From Burkholderia catarinensis (lineage in GTDB: Bacteria; Pseudomonadota; Gammaproteobacteria; Burkholderiales; Burkholderiaceae): a DNA stretch of 64,000 nt. Made by a program: the position numbers and the translations under genes. The stretch is from assembly GCF_001883705.2 (NCBI RefSeq), contig NZ_MDEQ02000001.1, positions 124,001-188,000 of the forward strand. Direction: 5' to 3'. The notes below the pieces were generated by a model. It was not told the DNA's origin. It saw only the letters and a list, made by a program, of their open reading frames with translations, and did no database searches. Below are positions 45,997 through 54,910 of this stretch, one piece after another (within the stretch, counting starts at the first letter, position 1; every line of letters starts with the position of its first letter).

Positions 45997-46581
45997 TTAC
46001 GTCGAAGCAGCTGCCTGCCGGAACGGCGCCAGAAATGCCCAGTCCGGCTGCGCTGCCGCGACATCCGTGAGCCCGCGCGCGAACGCATGCGCCGGCAGCC
46101 ACGGATACCCGAACGCCGCATGCAGCACGTCGAGCTTCAACGACTGCGGATCGTCGATCGTATCCATTCGCGCGATATGAATGTGCAGCGCGGCAATCCG
46201 AGCAACGTCGTCGTCGTCGCATGAGAACTGCCAGCGATACGTGCCATGCCCGATCCGCAATGCGCCGTTGTCCTTCTGCCGCATCACGACGAGCCACGGC
46301 ATCCCGCTGACGCCGTGCTGGTCGACTTCCGGTTCCGTGCAGAGGTAGTAGGTCCGGCACCGCTCGAACCGCTCGCCGAATTCCTCGACCAGCGTGCGCG
46401 CAATGGCGGCCGCGCCCGTCACGCGCGGCGGAAAATCGATATCGTCGTTCGCGAGCGAGAAGCTCAGCTCGGCGTCGGCCGCGAAGCAGTCGGCGATCAG
46501 CGCGGGCCGGTTCAGGTCCTTCGCGCGCAGATAGCATTCGAGCAGCGCGCGAACCGGCGCGGGATGAAGCGGGAAGGGCAT
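45997..46581 (-). CDS. SnoaL/NTF2-like protein
   Basis: 194 residues from ATG 46581 with AGGAGG in the upstream region. NTF2-like cone fold suggested by VRALLECYLRAKDLNRPALIADCFAADAELSF at the N-terminus and WLVVMRQKDNGALRIGHGTYRWQF strands. Such proteins are small-molecule isomerases, hydratases or binding proteins; no catalytic set is identifiable. Divergent from the MarR gene, which probably controls it. Confidence 0.7.
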   Translation of the reverse strand: MPFPLHPAPVRALLECYLRAKDLNRPALIADCFAADAELSFSLANDDIDFPPRVTGAAAIARTLVEEFGERFERCRTYYLCTEPEVDQHGVSGMPWLVVMRQKDNGALRIGHGTYRWQFSCDDDDVARIAALHIHIARMDTIDDPQSLKLDVLHAAFGYPWLPAHAFARGLTDVAAAQPDWAFLAPFRQAAAST

Positions 46582-46670
46582 GGGCAAACCTCCTGTAGCG
46601 GGAAATCGGGACGCATGCGGCCGCCGGGCCTGGTCGGGAGCACATGTGCCTTTGTCGTATAATTTCGTTC

Positions 46671-46681
46671 CAAAGCTAAAT
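46671..46681. promoter_or_regulatory. Candidate MarR site CAAAGCTAAAT
   Basis: The 11-mer CAAAGCTAAAT sits in the divergent SnoaL/MarR gap, flanked as ATTTCGTTC-CAAAGCT-AAAT. The same 11-mer recurs at 47545-47555 in front of the flavin-reductase remnant and nowhere else noticed, so it may be the MarR operator. Confidence 0.45.
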
Positions 46682-46709
46682 TCGCATGACCGCACGGAGC
46701 GTCGACGTC

Positions 46710-47252
46710 ATGGCCAAGCAGCAAGAGGAGTCCGTTCTGACCATTACCAACCCGGCCTGCCTGATCGATGGCACGGACACGGAATTCCGTCACCTGATCA
46801 ACGGGCTGCTGCCGTTCGCGGCGCGCCTGCTGTCGGTACGCGACGGCTTCGGCTCGCTGATCGGCCTCACCGGCATTCAGTATTCGCTGCTCGTGTCGGT
46901 CGCGCATTTGTCGCACGACGACGTCGTGACCGTCAACCGCCTCGCCGATCACCTGCACCTGAGCGGCGCTTTCGTCACGATCGAAACCGGCAAGCTGAAG
47001 AAACTCGGCCTGATCGACAAACGCTCGGACCCCGACGACAAGCGCAAGATGCGGCTCACGGTCACGCCGGCCGGTTCGAAGCTGCTGAAGACGCTGACGG
47101 AAAACCAGCAGCGCATCAACAACGTGCTGTTCGAGGGCGTGACGAAGACCGAATTCAAGGCGCTCTGCTCGGTGATCGACCGCCTCGTTACCAACGGCGA
47201 CCGCGCGACGCTCGATCTCGCGCACCTGATCGCGCGCCAGGAAAAAGGCTGA
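46710..47252 (+). CDS. MarR-family transcriptional regulator
   Basis: 180 residues from ATG 46710; an upstream ATG at 46686 is possible. Winged helix: GIQYSLLVSVAHLSHDDVVTVNRLADHLHLSGAFVTIETGKLKKLGLIDKRSDPDDKRKMRLTVTPAG contains the MarR DxRx wing (DPDDKRK) and recognition helix. C-terminal dimer helices follow. Probably represses the divergent NTF2-like gene and, judged by a shared 11-mer, the now broken flavin-reductase gene downstream. Confidence 0.9.
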   Translation: MAKQQEESVLTITNPACLIDGTDTEFRHLINGLLPFAARLLSVRDGFGSLIGLTGIQYSLLVSVAHLSHDDVVTVNRLADHLHLSGAFVTIETGKLKKLGLIDKRSDPDDKRKMRLTVTPAGSKLLKTLTENQQRINNVLFEGVTKTEFKALCSVIDRLVTNGDRATLDLAHLIARQEKG

Positions 47253-47618
47253 CGCGCGCCGGCCGCAGGCCGGCTCCTGTCGACCACGCGTGGATCGACG
47301 GGCGTCGTCGCGCTGTAGTCCATATAGATCGGACGGGATTGCATCGAAGGGGCTCTGGAAAGCGGTGTCTCTCGCGGGTCGCGAGAGCTCGGGGAATACG
47401 GTAGCCGAGTGTACGTGGACATTTTCGGGCGCCGCGCAACATCCATTCCGCCAGTAGGGCTGTCTTTCAAACAAAGCTTTCAAGGTCAAGGTTTACGGCA
47501 GCTTGAATTCACCTTCGTGTCTGCATTTAATAAAAACTAAATAACAAAGCTAAATCGCGGTGCTTTGTTGGGCTGGATTCCGTTGCGGAATCCAGCGATG
47601 CAACCCAACGAGGACGAA
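47253..47618. other. Scarred intergenic region with an iscS fragment
   Basis: 366 bases without an intact gene. It holds the 66-base iscS remnant, then an A/T-rich promoter-like stretch (47490-47560, TTTAATAAAAACTAAATAAC) and a copy of CAAAGCTAAAT. The mix of fragments suggests past rearrangement. Confidence 0.6.
47279..47344 (-). pseudogene. iscS: Fragment of cysteine desulfurase gene iscS (first ~22 codons)
   Basis: The minus strand from ATG 47344 reads MQSRPIYMDYSATTPVDPRV then VD, the invariant N-terminus of IscS/NifS (…PIYLDYSATTPVDPRV…). The similarity stops at 47279, and nothing of the PLP domain remains. It is a stray gene start left by recombination, not a functional gene. Confidence 0.8.
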
Positions 47619-47912
47619 ATGAGCGGGAACCCTGCCGGAACCAGCGCGAGCGCCGACGAGCAGCGGTGCTTTCGCACCGCGCTGTCGATGTTCGCGACAG
47701 GCGTCGCTGTGATTACCGCACGGCGCAAGGAGGGGATGCCGATCGGCATCACGTCGGCCGCATGACGCGGCACCGCGATGCTGTGCGGCACGCTTGCCGC
47801 GATCGGCGGCATCCGGCCGGCCGAGCGGTTCGAGGTCGAGCTGGAGGATCCGGTGCTGGGCCGCACGCTGCGGCATGCGTATGCGGTGGACACGCTGCCC
47901 ATCGCGGGCTGA
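47619..47912 (+). pseudogene. Chimeric remnant: flavin reductase start joined to DUF2848 end
   Basis: From ATG 47619 (ribosome site GAGGACGAA) 48 codons read as the start of a HpaC-type flavin reductase: CFRTALSMFATGVAVITARR then EGMPIGITSAA. A TGA at 47763 follows. In the same frame after the stop comes the C-terminus of a DUF2848 protein (AMLCGTLAAIGGIRPAERFE, DPVLGRTLRHAYAVDTLP) ending at TGA 47910. Both parents are truncated; the join looks like a deletion between two genes. Confidence 0.7.
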
Positions 47913-47978
47913 TGCGCTGGAAGAGCACGTGCTCGAGCGCGGCAGATCGCGACGATCGCCGCGCTCGTCGCGCGTGCA

Positions 47979-48605
47979 TTAGCGCTGCTGCACGGCCACG
48001 CGCAGCCCGAGCGCGATGAAGATCGAGCCGATGATCTTGCCCTGCCAGCGCATGAGCCACGTGAGCCGCTTCACGATGCGGCCGAGCGGGCGGATCGAGC
48101 ACGCGATCAGCGTCGTGTAGAGCGAGCTGAGCACGACGAAGATCAGCCCGAGCACCGCGAATTGCACGAACGTCGAGCCGCGTTCCGGATGTACGAACTG
48201 CGGCATGAACGCGAGGAAGAACAGCGCGGTCTTCGGATTCAGCACTTCGGCGGGAATCGCCTGCAGGTACGCCGTGAGCGGCGTGACGGGCGACACCTTC
48301 GGCAGCGACGGATCGGACGGCTTCTCCAGCAGCGCGCGCACGCCGAGATAGAGCAGGTATGCGGCGCCCACCAGCTTCACGACATTGAACGCGAGCGCCG
48401 ACGTCATCAGCAGCGCGGACAGCCCGACGGCCGCGAACAGCGTGTGCACGAAGTCACCGCTCGCGACGCCGAGGCCGGTCAGGATGCCGGTCTTGCGCCC
48501 GCCCTGCACGGTGCGGCTCAGCACGAGCAGCACGGCGGGGCCGGGGATCAGGAACAGGCCCAGAACGACGGCGGTGAAGGTGGTCAGCGTGGTCAGGTCG
48601 AACAT
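47979..48605 (-). CDS. LysE/RhtB-family amino-acid exporter
   Basis: 208 residues from ATG 48605 with CCGGAG; a frame to 48806 is only an open extension. Six hydrophobic segments. Family motif PGPAVLLVLSRTVQGGRKTGILTGLGVASGDFVHTL at the N-terminus and AIPAEVLNPKTALFFLAFMPQF in the middle. Exports amino acids or related metabolites by proton antiport across the inner membrane. Confidence 0.9.
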   Translation of the reverse strand: MFDLTTLTTFTAVVLGLFLIPGPAVLLVLSRTVQGGRKTGILTGLGVASGDFVHTLFAAVGLSALLMTSALAFNVVKLVGAAYLLYLGVRALLEKPSDPSLPKVSPVTPLTAYLQAIPAEVLNPKTALFFLAFMPQFVHPERGSTFVQFAVLGLIFVVLSSLYTTLIACSIRPLGRIVKRLTWLMRWQGKIIGSIFIALGLRVAVQQR

Positions 48606-48838
48606 GGGCGGCTCCGGCAGGTTGGCGCAGCGGCGGGGGATCGGGGCATTGTATTCGGTTCGGCGCGCGGCCGCAGACGCGGCCCGGGTACCAGCCCGGC
48701 TGCCCCGCCGGCGGTCGTGTGTCGCGATGCGCCGCGCGCGGCGTCTGCAACGGCCGCCGAGGATCTTGAACACGCCGCGCTGGCTGCCGCGAACTAGGCC
48801 TGCCATTCACGCGCTGCGACGAACGAATTGCCGGCGCG

Positions 48839-49759
48839 CTATGCGCCTTTCAACCGCCCCAACTCATCCGCCAGAAAATCGACGAACGCGCGAATCCGCG
48901 CGGACATCTGGTGACGCTGCGCGTACACCGCGTAGATATCGGCGCTCGGCGTTTCATGATCGGGCAGCACGACGACCAGACGCCCGTCGGCGAGATAGTC
49001 GCGCAGATCCCATTCCGCGCGCATCAGGATCCCGTGCCCGTCGAGCGCCCACTTCACGGCGATCTCGCCGTCGTTCGTCGTCAGGTTGCCGTTGATCCGC
49101 ACGGCTTCCGTGTGGCGCGCCGTGCCGCGCCCGCTCGTCAGGCGCCAGACGCCGTAACCCTCGTCGCCTTGCCGGATGCCGATGCAGTTGTGCCGCGTCA
49201 GGTCGTGCGGCGTGCCGGGAATCCCGTGCCGCGCGAGATACGCGGGCGCCGCGCATAGCAGCCGGCGGTTCGGTGCGAGCCGCCGCGCGACGACGCGCGT
49301 GTCGGGCGGCTCGCCGAAGCGGATGCACACGTCGAACGCGTCGTCGGTGAGCGGCGGCGGCATCACCGACAACTGCAACTGCACCGTCACTTCCGGATAG
49401 CGCGCGACGAAGCGCGAGATCGCGGGGCCCACGTGGCTGCGCCCGAAGCCGAGCGTCGCATTCACGCGCAGCAGCCCCTTCGGTCGCTGCTTCGCGCTGC
49501 CGAGCAGTTCGCCCAGCTCGTCCATCTGGTCGAGGATCCGGCGCGCGTAGTCGAGATACACGTCGCCTTCGGGCGTCAGCATCATCCGCCGCGTCGTGCG
49601 GTTGACGAGCGTCACGCCCGCGCGCCGCTCCATCTGCGTGAGCCGCTTGCTGACGGCCGCCGCGGTCAACCCGAGTTCGCGCGCGGCCGCGCTCAGGCTA
49701 CCCGACGCGGCCAGCGTCGAGAAGAAGCCGAGATCGGCCGGCTGGACGGTATCCGCCAT
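48839..49759 (-). CDS. LysR-family regulator of the tartrate/malate cluster
   Basis: 306 residues. Winged helix FFSTLAASGSLSAAARELGLTAAAVSKRLTQMERRAG, then an effector domain with VTVQLQLSVMPPPLTDDAFDVCIRFGEPPDTRVVARRL. Divergent from the dehydrogenase gene across 108 bases that hold a T-N11-A palindrome. Expected to activate the dehydrogenase and MFS genes with tartrate or malate. Confidence 0.9.
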   Translation of the reverse strand: MADTVQPADLGFFSTLAASGSLSAAARELGLTAAAVSKRLTQMERRAGVTLVNRTTRRMMLTPEGDVYLDYARRILDQMDELGELLGSAKQRPKGLLRVNATLGFGRSHVGPAISRFVARYPEVTVQLQLSVMPPPLTDDAFDVCIRFGEPPDTRVVARRLAPNRRLLCAAPAYLARHGIPGTPHDLTRHNCIGIRQGDEGYGVWRLTSGRGTARHTEAVRINGNLTTNDGEIAVKWALDGHGILMRAEWDLRDYLADGRLVVVLPDHETPSADIYAVYAQRHQMSARIRAFVDFLADELGRLKGA

Positions 49760-49812
49760 GACGGGATTCGTGAATTGAAGTTAAAGATGCTTTGAGTATA
49801 GCCCCGGTTACT

Positions 49813-49835
49813 GCACTTCCAGTTCGGTAAAGTGC
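49813..49835. promoter_or_regulatory. LysR-type operator of the tartrate/malate cluster
   Basis: GCACTT-N11-AAGTGC, a perfect T-N11-A inverted repeat, 33 bases before the dehydrogenase start and 54 bases from the LysR start. Confidence 0.6.
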
Positions 49836-49867
49836 GTTCACGCTCACGATCAATCGAGGATGTCCGC

Positions 49868-50950
49868 ATGAAGACGTACCGTATCGCAACGATTCCCGGC
49901 GACGGCATCGGCAAGGAAGTTGTGCCGGCCGGCAAGCAGGTGCTGGAAGCGCTGGCCCGCGGCAGCGACCGCTTTGCGTTCGAGTTCGAGGATTTCGACT
50001 GGGGCGCCGATTACTACCGCCGGCACGGCGCGATGATGCCGGCCGACGGCCTCGACGCGCTGCGCGGCAAGGACGCGATCCTGTTCGGCTCGGCGGGCGA
50101 CCCCGACGTGCCCGACCACGTGACGCTGTGGGGCCTGCGCCTGAAGATTTGCCAGGGCTTCGACCAGTACGCGAACGTGCGCCCGACGCGCATCCTGCCC
50201 GGCATCGACGCGCCGCTGAAGCGCTGCGGGCCGGACGACCTGAACTGGGTGATCGTCCGCGAGAATTCCGAAGGCGAATACGCGGGCGTCGGCGGCCGCG
50301 TGCACCAGGGCCATCCGATCGAGGCCGCGACCGACGTGTCGATCCTCACGCGCGCCGGCGTCGAACGCATCATGCGCTTCGCGTTCCGGCTCGCGCAGTC
50401 GCGTCCGCGCAAGCTGCTGACCGTGATCACGAAGAGCAACGCGCAGCGGCACGCGATGGTGATGTGGGACGAGATCGCGAAGCAGGTCGCGCAGGAATTC
50501 CCCGACGTGACGTGGGACAAGGAGCTCGTCGATGCGGCGACCGCGCGCATGGTCAACCGGCCGGCGTCGCTCGACACGATCGTCGCGACCAACCTGCACG
50601 CGGACATCCTCAGCGATCTCGCCGCCGCGCTCGCCGGCAGCCTCGGTATCGCGCCGACCGGCAACATCGATCCCGAGCGCCGCTATCCGTCGATGTTCGA
50701 GCCGATCCACGGTTCCGCGTTCGACATCATGGGCAAGGGGCTCGCGAATCCGGTCGGCACGTTCTGGTCGGTCGTGATGCTGCTCGAGCACCTCGGCGAG
50801 ACGGCAGCCGCCGCGCGCGTGATGCAGGCGATCGAGGCCGTGACGGCCGAACCGTCGCTGCACACGCGCGACCTCGGCGGCAGCGCGACGACCGCGCAGG
50901 TGACGGCGGCCGTCTGCGAGCGCGTCGCGAACGCGGCGGTCGCGGCCTGA
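49868..50950 (+). CDS. ttuC: Tartrate / D-malate dehydrogenase
   Basis: 360 residues, beta-decarboxylating dehydrogenase family. N-terminus RIATIPGDGIGKEVVPAG, substrate Arg in LRLKICQGFDQYANVRPTRILPG, WVIVRENSEGEYAGVGGR, catalytic Lys in TVITKSNAQRHAMVMWDE (Tyr/Phe-Lys region), metal Asp in LVDAATARMV and TNLHADILSDLAAAL, and NAD loop in EPIHGSAFDIMGKGLANPVGTFWS. This set matches TtuC/DmlA rather than isopropylmalate or isocitrate enzymes. Oxidises tartrate or D-malate with NAD+. Confidence 0.9.
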   Translation: MKTYRIATIPGDGIGKEVVPAGKQVLEALARGSDRFAFEFEDFDWGADYYRRHGAMMPADGLDALRGKDAILFGSAGDPDVPDHVTLWGLRLKICQGFDQYANVRPTRILPGIDAPLKRCGPDDLNWVIVRENSEGEYAGVGGRVHQGHPIEAATDVSILTRAGVERIMRFAFRLAQSRPRKLLTVITKSNAQRHAMVMWDEIAKQVAQEFPDVTWDKELVDAATARMVNRPASLDTIVATNLHADILSDLAAALAGSLGIAPTGNIDPERRYPSMFEPIHGSAFDIMGKGLANPVGTFWSVVMLLEHLGETAAAARVMQAIEAVTAEPSLHTRDLGGSATTAQVTAAVCERVANAAVAA

Positions 50951-51127
50951 CGATAACGGCGGCGCGCATGCGCAACCGGTAGCCGGCCGCCGCCCGTTCA
51001 ACGCCCCCGGATTTTTCCGCCCGCGACTCGCGCATCCGACGCGAGCCGGGCGCCGGCCTCCTGCTCGATGGTAGCGCCGGCGAGCATTCACAAACAGAGC
51101 ACGGCTCGACCTCGAAGGAGGAGACAC

Positions 51128-52438
51128 ATGCAAGCGGATCTGGAAACCCGCGTCGCGCGGAAACTGATGTGGCGCATCATTCCGTTCGTGATGCTGCTTT
51201 ATTTCGTCAGCTTTCTCGATCGCGTCAACGTCGGCTTTGCCGCGATGACGATGAACCAGGCGATCGGCCTGTCGCCGACCGCGTTCGGGTTCGGCGGCGG
51301 CCTGTTCTTCATCGGCTACTTCCTGTTCGAAGTGCCGTCCAACCTGATCCTTCACCGCGTCGGCGCGCGCATCTGGATCGCGCGCGTGATGATCACGTGG
51401 GGCATCGTGTCGGCCGTGTCCGCGTTCGCGGCCGGGCCGACGAGCTTCTACGTGCTGCGCTTTCTGCTCGGCGTGGCCGAAGCCGGGTTCTTCCCCGGCA
51501 TCATCCTGTACCTGAGCCTGTGGTTTCCCGCGAAGCAGCGCGCGGTGGCCGCCGCGTGGTTCATGGCGGCCGCGCCGATCTCGACCGCGATCGGTTCGCC
51601 GCTATCCGGCGCGATCATGCAGATGCCGCCGATGTTCGGGCTCGCCGACTGGCAGATGCTGTACATCGTCGAAGCGCTGCCGGCGGTCGTGCTCGGCTTC
51701 GTCGTGCTGAAGTGCCTGACCGATTCGCCTTCGAAGGCCGCGTGGCTGCGGGCGGACGAGCGCGACTGGCTGATCGCAAAGCTGAAAACCGAAGCCGACG
51801 CGCGCCACACGCATGCCGGGCACACGGCCGGCGCATGGCAGGCGCTGCGCGATCCGCGCGTGCTGGCGCTCGCGCTGATCTATTTCGGCACGTCGGCCGG
51901 GCTGTACACGCTCGGCCTGTGGGCGCCGCTGATGGTCAAGCAGTTCGGCTTCACCGCGCTGCAGACGGGCTTGCTCACCGGGATCCCGAGCATCGCCGCC
52001 GTCGTCGCGATGATCGGGTGGGCGCGGCATTCGGATCGCACCGGCGAGCGCACGTGGCATGTCGTGATTCCGTGCGTGCTCGCGTGCATCGGCTTCGTGT
52101 TCGCGGGGCAGGCGAGCACCGCGCTGCTGACCGTGCTCGCGCTGGTCGTCGTCAATATCGGGATCAGCGCCGCGAAGGCGCCGCTGTGGGCGATGCCGAG
52201 CGCGTTCCTGTCGGGGGCCGGCGCGGCGGCGGGAATCGCGATGATCAACTCGATCGGCAACCTCGGCGGGTTCGTCGGGCCGTTCGCGATCGGCTGGCTG
52301 AAGCACGCGACGGGCGGGTATGCGGCGGGGCTCTATGTGGTGGCCGGCACGCTCGCGGTGTCGGCGGTCGTCACGCTGATGCTGAGCCGGAAGGCGTCGC
52401 AGCAGGCGCTCGTGTCGGGGGTGCGGCACAACCATTGA
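51128..52438 (+). CDS. ttuB: MFS transporter, anion:cation symporter (tartrate/phthalate type)
   Basis: 436 residues from ATG 51128 with AAGGAGGAGACAC; a frame from 51068 has no such site. Twelve membrane helices. N-terminal RVARKLMWRIIPFVMLLYFVSFLDRVNVGFAAMTM and EVPSNLILHRVGARIWIARVMITWG are signatures of the ACS family (TtuB, GarP, phthalate). Located 177 bases after the dehydrogenase; likely imports its substrate. Confidence 0.9.
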   Translation: MQADLETRVARKLMWRIIPFVMLLYFVSFLDRVNVGFAAMTMNQAIGLSPTAFGFGGGLFFIGYFLFEVPSNLILHRVGARIWIARVMITWGIVSAVSAFAAGPTSFYVLRFLLGVAEAGFFPGIILYLSLWFPAKQRAVAAAWFMAAAPISTAIGSPLSGAIMQMPPMFGLADWQMLYIVEALPAVVLGFVVLKCLTDSPSKAAWLRADERDWLIAKLKTEADARHTHAGHTAGAWQALRDPRVLALALIYFGTSAGLYTLGLWAPLMVKQFGFTALQTGLLTGIPSIAAVVAMIGWARHSDRTGERTWHVVIPCVLACIGFVFAGQASTALLTVLALVVVNIGISAAKAPLWAMPSAFLSGAGAAAGIAMINSIGNLGGFVGPFAIGWLKHATGGYAAGLYVVAGTLAVSAVVTLMLSRKASQQALVSGVRHNH

Positions 52439-52511
52439 GGGCGGTGTGCGGGGGCAGCGGGCTCGACTTTACGCGAGCCCATGCGCCCGCACGAAGCGCG
52501 CGATGCAGGCG

Positions 52512-53426
52512 CTATCGAAGCATCGAGTCGTCACAAATCCTGCCGCCGATCCGCAGAATCTCGTTCTCTTGCGCGGCAGACGCACTTGCGTGAATCAACG
52601 TAGCCCCCCGGCAAAAAGTGAACGGAGTGTCCTGTGGATACATGGGATCGTGACCAATGCCATATACGCCGTTTTCCAACAATATTCCCCACTGCTTTTT
52701 CGTCAACTGGTCGACCAAAAATTTCCTGTTCTGGTTGATATAGTCAGTCAGCGATGCATTGCAAATTGCCTGGAATTCCTCCACGACTCGGTCAATAACC
52801 AATTTTCCATCTGGATTGAGTGCGTCTGTCACCCGTATTGCTGCGAGCCCTCTGCTGAGAGATGAACCATCGGCCTGGAGGCGCTGCTGCAGTTGCTTGG
52901 ACGCCTCGCGAGTTCGGGTCAGGATCTTCGATGCCGATTTGACTCTTTTGCACTCGACATAGATTCTTCTATTCTCGCAATGAGCCACTAGGTCTGCGAT
53001 ACCGGTCAAGTCCACCGGATATCCGCCCCGGAGAAATCGAGCCGCGACGGTCAGTTCAAACACGAAGTCTCGTGAGCTATCGGTGGGAACATTCCATTTG
53101 AACGCTTGGCCGCCAGTGACCTTCTTCAGCCTCGTCAGGAAATCGGTCGAATCCAAGTTTTCCAACGCGCGCCAGATACGTATCAGGTCGCCCGCTTCTC
53201 GCAGGGCATGGACCAGCTCATGCAGTTCCTTGTCCCCGTACTCGCTTGCCTCCGTCTCGAGGTATCGGTTAATCGTGCGTTTATAGGCCGCGAAGCGGTT
53301 TCCCGGCAAGATGAGTCCGAGGGATTCAAGCCAGTCGCAGGCATCGTCCAGTTCTGCAGCGACATGTTTGCTTTCTCCTGCGACGATATCGAAAGGCAGG
53401 ATTTGTTGGGGAATTTGATTCGTCAT
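52512..53426 (-). CDS. Orphan protein with a PD-(D/E)xK nuclease-like motif
   Basis: 304 residues, lower GC than its neighbours. No membrane segments. Residues ~115-165 show the nuclease-fold pattern: Glu124 in FVFELTVAARF, Asp145 in GIADLVAHCENRR and Glu158-x-Lys160 in YVECKRVKS. The N-terminal ~100 residues are helical and charged, the C-terminal part ends in mixed segments. No partner gene for a restriction or other defence system is adjacent. It could be a solitary nuclease or a defence gene cargo. Confidence 0.6.
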   Translation of the reverse strand: MTNQIPQQILPFDIVAGESKHVAAELDDACDWLESLGLILPGNRFAAYKRTINRYLETEASEYGDKELHELVHALREAGDLIRIWRALENLDSTDFLTRLKKVTGGQAFKWNVPTDSSRDFVFELTVAARFLRGGYPVDLTGIADLVAHCENRRIYVECKRVKSASKILTRTREASKQLQQRLQADGSSLSRGLAAIRVTDALNPDGKLVIDRVVEEFQAICNASLTDYINQNRKFLVDQLTKKQWGILLENGVYGIGHDPMYPQDTPFTFCRGATLIHASASAAQENEILRIGGRICDDSMLR

Positions 53427-53651
53427 TTTGGACGATGAGAGAAGTGAGCGCGTGGATTTTATTCGAGCATCTGTCGCGTCACTCTATACGATTACGTGTC
53501 GCGTCATCTAAACCGACACACGGTTCCGAGTGTGAAAAGGTGATTTGTATCAGAATGCCTATGATGCAATTCGCTCAAATGTTCTCAAAGCCGTCATAGG
53601 TGAACTGTGCGCCCGATGCATCGCCCCCCAAAACCTCGATGGCCGTGAGAC

Positions 53652-54207
53652 ATGAACCGACGCGATTTCGTCACTGTCGAGCAGGTAAATGCGCTGCCGG
53701 CCAACCAGCTGGACGCATGCGATTTCTCGTTCGAGATCGTCAGCGAGCTGAACGCGCCTTATCAGAACCTGCTCGACTGCCGCGCGGTTCCGGTGCGTTG
53801 CAAGGATTACGGCTTCGATCCTGACGGCTGGGCGCAGGAAGCTTCGGGCAGGCAGGCGCTGTTTCGCGCGGACATGAATGGGCGGCTCGCCGGGTTCGTC
53901 GCGATTTCTGAAAGCTGGAACGGCATGGCGGAGATTGGCGAGATCGCCGTCGATCGAGCGTGCCGGCAGCAAGGCGTCGGGCGCTTGCTGTTGTCGGCCG
54001 CGGAAACTTGGGCGCGGAACCAGCGCTTCGATTGCATGAGACTGGAAACCCAGTCGAACAACGTACAGGCGTGCCGCATCTATGCGTGTGCAGGCTTCAT
54101 CCTCGGCGGCATGCGATCGCATGCTGTACGCAGGCGGGGAGAACGACGGCGAGGTCGCGTTGTTCTGGTACAAGGCGTTGGGCACCTCCGCGATCGACGG
54201 GCAGTGA
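53652..54207 (+). pseudogene. GNAT acetyltransferase (streptothricin-acetyltransferase-like) with a frameshift
   Basis: From ATG 53652 the protein runs as a GNAT: LAGFVAISESWNGMAEIGEIAVDRACRQQGVGRLLLSAAETWA contains the acetyl-CoA loop (RQQGVG), then LETQSNNVQACRIYACAGFI. At about 54113 the frame leaves the family. One base less would give GGIDRMLYAGGENDGEVALF and WYKALGTSAIDGQ to TGA 54205, the normal ending. An extra G near 54113 (ATGCGATCG for ATCGATCG) explains it. Either a recent pseudogene or a sequencing error. Confidence 0.75.
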
Positions 54208-54234
54208 ACAGCCGGCACGACGCGCGCGTCGAAG

Positions 54235-54732
54235 CTATTTGTCCAGCGCGACGACGCGCCACGCGATCTCCGTCGCGCACGCGTCTACCGACATGTGTGA
54301 CGTGTCGACCAGACAGTCACTGAAGGTTCGCGACGCATAGCCTTCGCGATACATCTGCGCGACGCGTTCCCGCTCCCAGTCCGTCAACACACGCTCCCCT
54401 CGATTCGATCGCGCGACCGCTTCCGGCGGCGCCAGCGTCACGACGAACAGACGCGCCGAGCGCGCGTCGCACGCAGCGCGCAGCCGCGCGAATTCCACTT
54501 CGCCGATCGGATAGGCGACCACAAGAAAACGTTTGCGCGTATCGGTTATGCAGCGAACGAGGCGCTCCAGCGCGATCGCCCACTGCACGTCGAACGGCGC
54601 ATTTTCCGGCGCGTCGTGATCGTCGCCGTCGATGAAGCGGGCGTCGGGCAGCGCTTGCGCAAGCGCGGCGCCGATCGTCGATTTACCGCTGTTGATCGGA
54701 CCGTTGAGATGAATGACGGTGAGGGGAAGCAT
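54235..54732 (-). CDS. Small P-loop kinase
   Basis: 165 residues from ATG 54732. Walker A GPINSGKST at residues ~10-18, DGDDHDAPENAPFD as the substrate or Mg region, and LAPPEAVARSNRGERVLTDWERERVAQMY as a lid. Resembles shikimate/gluconate-kinase-type nucleotide-dependent kinases and chloramphenicol phosphotransferase-like proteins, but substrate residues are not diagnostic. Overlap-free and divergent from the secretion locus. Confidence 0.75.
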   Translation of the reverse strand: MLPLTVIHLNGPINSGKSTIGAALAQALPDARFIDGDDHDAPENAPFDVQWAIALERLVRCITDTRKRFLVVAYPIGEVEFARLRAACDARSARLFVVTLAPPEAVARSNRGERVLTDWERERVAQMYREGYASRTFSDCLVDTSHMSVDACATEIAWRVVALDK

Positions 54733-54793
54733 GGTGGCGCGCGGGATCGACCGAGGCTGAATGCAGGGACACGGCAATTATAAATGTAAGGAT

Positions 54794-54813
54794 CGTGAAA
54801 GAAAATTTTCACG
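54794..54813. promoter_or_regulatory. Palindrome in the divergent kinase / two-partner secretion promoter region
   Basis: CGTGAAA-6-TTTCACG, perfect 7-bp arms, in an A/T-rich 214-base gap. Possible operator for the secretion locus or the kinase. Confidence 0.4.
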
Positions 54814-54910
54814 TGATTCCTCTAAAGAAAGCCGTCGCGCCGCCGTTAGCGTTCAGCAGAAGCACAAAAAGCATTACGGACTGAAAACCACACGACCAAA
54901 CAACCGAGGA

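Noticed and set aside
47279..47344. Functional cysteine desulfurase gene
   Set aside because: Only 22 codons match IscS before the frame becomes unrelated.
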